NCBI RefSeq assembly: GCF_900007165.1
Contig: NZ_CYGY02000077.1
Span: forward strand, 1 to 64,000
Reading direction: 5' to 3'
Origin: Paraburkholderia piptadeniae
Lineage (GTDB): Bacteria > Pseudomonadota > Gammaproteobacteria > Burkholderiales > Burkholderiaceae
Length of the DNA stretch: 64,000 nt
The position numbers were made by a program, and so were the translations under genes. The notes beneath the pieces are model-generated. The model ran no database searches and had not been told where the DNA came from. It saw only the letters and a list, made by a program, of their open reading frames with translations. Shown one piece after another: positions 61,214-64,000 of this stretch (its first letter is position 1; each line of letters opens with the position of its first letter).

Positions 61214-62611
61214 TTATGCGGTGGCCGTATCCTTCAGCACCTGCGATGCGACTTCATCCACGGCGGCCTTGGTCAGCGAAACGATCTCGTCGACTTCGGC
61301 GCGCGTCGTGATGAGCGGCGGCGCAAAGCCGAGGATGTCGCCGTGCGGCATCGCACGCGCAATCAGCCCGCGTTGCAGCGCGGCAGCCGACACGCGCGGA
61401 CCGACCTTCAACGCGGCATCGAACGGACGGCGCTCTTCCTTATGCGCCATGAATTCGAGAGCAGCAAGCATGCCCGCGCCGCGCACTTCACCGACGAGGG
61501 GATGCGAGTCGAACGCGGCATGCATCTGCGCGAGCAGATAGCCACCCACGTCGGCCGCATTTTGCGTGAGGTTCTCGCGCTCGAGGATGTCGAGATTCGC
61601 GAGCGCGGCAGCGGCGCAAACGGGATGCCCGGAATACGTCCAGCCATGTCCCATCGGGCCATGTTCCTGCGAGCCCTGGGCGATCACGTCCCACACCTTC
61701 TCGCCGACGATCGCGGCCGACAGCGGCGCATACGCGCTCGTCAGGCCCTTCGCGACGGTGATCAGATCCGGCTCGATGCCGAAGTGCTGCGCGCCCATCT
61801 TCGAGCCCAGACGTCCGAAGCCGCACACCACCTCATCGCTGATCAGCAGGATGTCGTGCTTCTTCAGCACCTTCTGGATCGCGGGCCAGTAGCCGGCCGG
61901 CGGCGGCAGGATGCCGCCCGTGCCCATCACGGGTTCGGCGATGAAAGCAGCGATCGTGTCCGCGCCTTCCTTGGCGATCAGCTTCTCCAGCTCTTCAACG
62001 CAATAGTCGACGAACTGAGCTTCGCTCATGCCCGCGGGCGCCTGGCGATACCAGTGCGGACACACTGTGTGCTTGACGCGCTCGATGGGCAGATCGAAAT
62101 GCTGATGGAAGCTCGGCAGGCCCGTCAGGCTACCCGTGACGATGCCGGAGCCGTGATAGCCGCGCTGGCGCGAAATGACCTTCTTCTTGTTCGGGCGACC
62201 CTTCACGTTGTTGTAGTACCAGACGATCTTGATCTGCGTTTCGTTCGCGTCCGAACCGGACATGCCGTAGTACACCTTCTTCATGCCCTTCGGCGACCAG
62301 TCGATGATGCGCGACGACAACTCGATGATCGTATCCGTCGAGTGACCGACATACGTGTGGTAATACGCAAGCTTCTTCGCCTGTTCGTAGATCGCGTCGG
62401 CGACTTCCGTGCGGCCATAGCCGATGTTCACGCAATAGAGGCCGGCGAACGCGTCGATGAACGACTTGCCTTGATGGTCTTCGATGCGAATACCCTTCGC
62501 GCCCGTGACGATACGGCCGGGCAGCGCGCCGCTCGCGTGGTCGTGAGCGTGCGTCGACGGGTGCATGAAATGCGCGCGGTCCGCGCTAAACAGTTGATCG
62601 AGCTGGGTCAT
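61214..62611 (-). CDS. Class III PLP-dependent aminotransferase
   Basis: A 465-residue omega-amino acid/diamine-type aminotransferase. It shows YYGMSGSDANETQIKI, GYHGSGIVTGSLTG, LISDEVVCGFGRLG and the PLP lysine in LITVAKGLTSAY. GGAG lies six bases upstream of the ATG at 62611. Members use pyruvate or glutamate as acceptor for GABA, beta-alanine, putrescine or similar. The upstream aldehyde dehydrogenase would oxidise the semialdehyde produced. Confidence 0.9.
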   Translation of the reverse strand: MTQLDQLFSADRAHFMHPSTHAHDHASGALPGRIVTGAKGIRIEDHQGKSFIDAFAGLYCVNIGYGRTEVADAIYEQAKKLAYYHTYVGHSTDTIIELSSRIIDWSPKGMKKVYYGMSGSDANETQIKIVWYYNNVKGRPNKKKVISRQRGYHGSGIVTGSLTGLPSFHQHFDLPIERVKHTVCPHWYRQAPAGMSEAQFVDYCVEELEKLIAKEGADTIAAFIAEPVMGTGGILPPPAGYWPAIQKVLKKHDILLISDEVVCGFGRLGSKMGAQHFGIEPDLITVAKGLTSAYAPLSAAIVGEKVWDVIAQGSQEHGPMGHGWTYSGHPVCAAAALANLDILERENLTQNAADVGGYLLAQMHAAFDSHPLVGEVRGAGMLAALEFMAHKEERRPFDAALKVGPRVSAAALQRGLIARAMPHGDILGFAPPLITTRAEVDEIVSLTKAAVDEVASQVLKDTATA

Positions 62612-62651
62612 GGGAAACTCCGTTTTCTGATCGATAGTTGAGTGACAAGTC

Positions 62652-64000
62652 TCAAGCGGCGTGCGGCCGATGAGCACAAGAAGCAGCGTCGGCGACAGGC
62701 AAGCCCAATTGACCGAGGCAGTAATAACGCGTTTCGACGAACGGCTCGAAACCTTCGAGTCCGCCTTCGCGGCCGAGGCCCGATGCCTTCATGCCGCCGA
62801 ACGGAATCGGCGCGCCCGTGAACTTCACGCCGTTCACGGAGACCATCGCGAAGTCCAGTTGACGAATCACCTGGAACACCGTGTTCAGATCCTTTGCGCA
62901 GAGATACGCGGCGAGGCCGTACTCCGTGTCGTTCGCGCGGGCGATCGCTTCGTCGAGCGTGTCGAACGGCGACACGGCTGAAATTGGCGCAAAGTTCTCT
63001 TCATCGTAGATGCGCATGCCCTTGGCGGCATCGGCGACCACGGTCGGCTCGAAGAACCAGCCGCCGCGCGCATGCGGCGCACCGCCGGCGACAATGCGCG
63101 CGCCCTTCGCCCGCGCATCCTCGACGCGTTGCACCGTTGCATCGAACGCGGCCTGATGCATCAGCGGCCCCACTTCGCTGCCCGCTTCGAAAGCCGAGCC
63201 AACTTTCAATGCACGCACGGCTTGCGCATAGCGTTCGACGAACGCGTCGTAAATCGGCCGCGCAACCAGAATGCGATTCGCTGCGCAGCAGTCCTGGCCC
63301 GACGTCTGGAACTTCGCGCCCACGGCCACGCGCACGGCCTGTTCGAGATCGGCGTCTTCCGTCACGATGAACGGCGCATTGCCGCCCAGTTCGAGTGCCG
63401 TCTTCTTGATGCCGCTTTGCGCGACGGCCTGCATCACCAGTCCGCCGACACGCGTCGAACCCGTAAAGCTCACCGTGCGCACGCGCGGATCGCGCACCAG
63501 CGTTTCCATCGCCATTTGCGGTTCGCCGAGCACGACGTTGAACACGCCAGCCGGAAAGCCCGCTTCTTCCGCGAGCTGCGCGAGCGCGAGCGCGGAGAAC
63601 GGTGTCTCGTGCGCGGGCTTCACGACAATCGTGCAACCCGCTGCCAGTGCCGCCGCCGCCTTGCGCGTGATCATCGCGTTCGGGAAATTCCACGGCGTGA
63701 TCAACGCGGCCACGCCGACGGGCTCCATCATCGTGCCGAGATGCGCGCCGTCGATGTGCGTCGGAATCGTGCGGCCGTTCAGGCGCTTGCCTTCGTGCGC
63801 AAACCATTCGATGAAGCTCGCGCCATACGCGATTTCACCGGCGGCCTCGGCAAGCGGCTTGCCCTGTTCGAGCGCGAGAATGCCCGCGAGATCGTTCTGA
63901 TGGCGCAGCACGAGTTCGTGCCAGCGCAGCAGCAACGTTGCGCGCTTCGCGACGGGCACCCAGCGCCACGTTTCGAACGCGCGCTGCGCGGCGTCGACGG
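62652..64000 (-). CDS. Aldehyde dehydrogenase, succinate-semialdehyde type (partial)
   Basis: At least 448 residues; the N-terminus is beyond the right edge. It shows PWNFPNAMITRKAAAALAAG, the Glu in TALELGGNAPFIV and the catalytic Cys in SGQDCCAANRIL. C-terminal GRTIPTHIDGAHLG and PFGGMKASGLGREGG fit GabD-type succinate-semialdehyde dehydrogenase. It is 40 bases upstream of the aminotransferase, suggesting a GABA or omega-amino acid pathway. Confidence 0.88.
   Translation of the reverse strand, partial: VDAAQRAFETWRWVPVAKRATLLLRWHELVLRHQNDLAGILALEQGKPLAEAAGEIAYGASFIEWFAHEGKRLNGRTIPTHIDGAHLGTMMEPVGVAALITPWNFPNAMITRKAAAALAAGCTIVVKPAHETPFSALALAQLAEEAGFPAGVFNVVLGEPQMAMETLVRDPRVRTVSFTGSTRVGGLVMQAVAQSGIKKTALELGGNAPFIVTEDADLEQAVRVAVGAKFQTSGQDCCAANRILVARPIYDAFVERYAQAVRALKVGSAFEAGSEVGPLMHQAAFDATVQRVEDARAKGARIVAGGAPHARGGWFFEPTVVADAAKGMRIYDEENFAPISAVSPFDTLDEAIARANDTEYGLAAYLCAKDLNTVFQVIRQLDFAMVSVNGVKFTGAPIPFGGMKASGLGREGGLEGFEPFVETRYYCLGQLGLPVADAASCAHRPHAA

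Noticed and set aside
59299..62641. Two long plus-strand frames opposite ggt and the aminotransferase
   Set aside because: Antisense shadows; the minus strand carries well-known enzymes with catalytic residues.
1..64000. CRISPR array, tRNA, rRNA, insertion sequence or prophage
   Set aside because: No regularly spaced repeats with spacers, cloverleaf, transposase or integrase genes were recognised; the array at 20031-20273 has no spacers.

Overview
The window is GC-rich and reads as chromosomal DNA of a Burkholderiaceae bacterium, most likely Paraburkholderia, Caballeronia or Burkholderia. This rests on gene content: an H-NS-type protein with a long Lys/Ala tail, a DedA-PAP2-LssY fusion, PpnP, an AcpA-like phosphatase beside a di-haem peroxidase, and many LysR regulators. 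The genus is inferred. I saw no rRNA, tRNA, CRISPR array, transposase or phage gene.

Layout. 0.1-1.1 kb: a hypothetical gene plus a PAAR spike-tip gene. 1.1-8 kb: an overlapping minus-strand operon for a fumarate reductase/succinate dehydrogenase-like complex and a two-subunit class I fumarase, preceded by a TSUP permease and a divergent LysR gene. 8-10.4 kb: ppnP, then a DyP peroxidase-encapsulin pair. 10.7-19.9 kb: chemoreceptor, orphan PBP, TPR glycosyltransferase, AcpA-like phosphatase and cytochrome c peroxidase. 19.9-21.5 kb: a palindromic repeat array, two small unknown genes and an LRAT-fold protein.

21.8-41.9 kb is the most interesting part. It holds a complete type I export apparatus: a C39-peptidase ABC transporter with tandem cyclic-nucleotide-binding-like domains, an HlyD adaptor, a TolC-like lipoprotein and a cytoplasmic parvulin. 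With it are a set of signalling genes resembling the threonine-phosphorylation pathway of type VI secretion (PP2C phosphatase, receptor-like Ser/Thr kinase, double-FHA membrane protein, SUMF1-domain periplasmic protein) and a sigma-54 activator. Four scattered small genes encode precursors with canonical double-glycine leaders (L-12, M/L-7, I/V-4, GG). Each has a candidate -24/-12 sigma-54 promoter upstream. No peptide-modifying enzyme is present. I read this as a phospho-regulated, sigma-54-driven peptide secretion island of unknown purpose.

42-64 kb is mostly metabolic: YigZ; an operon for sugar-acid or polyol catabolism (aldehyde dehydrogenase, MFS, enolase-superfamily dehydratase, GMC oxidoreductase); an H-NS-like protein; two DedA-type membrane proteins; a diguanylate cyclase; a LysR regulator; a Pit phosphate transporter with a PHO-box-like site and a neighbouring PPK2; a VOC protein; gamma-glutamyltranspeptidase; a class III aminotransferase; and an aldehyde dehydrogenase cut by the right edge.
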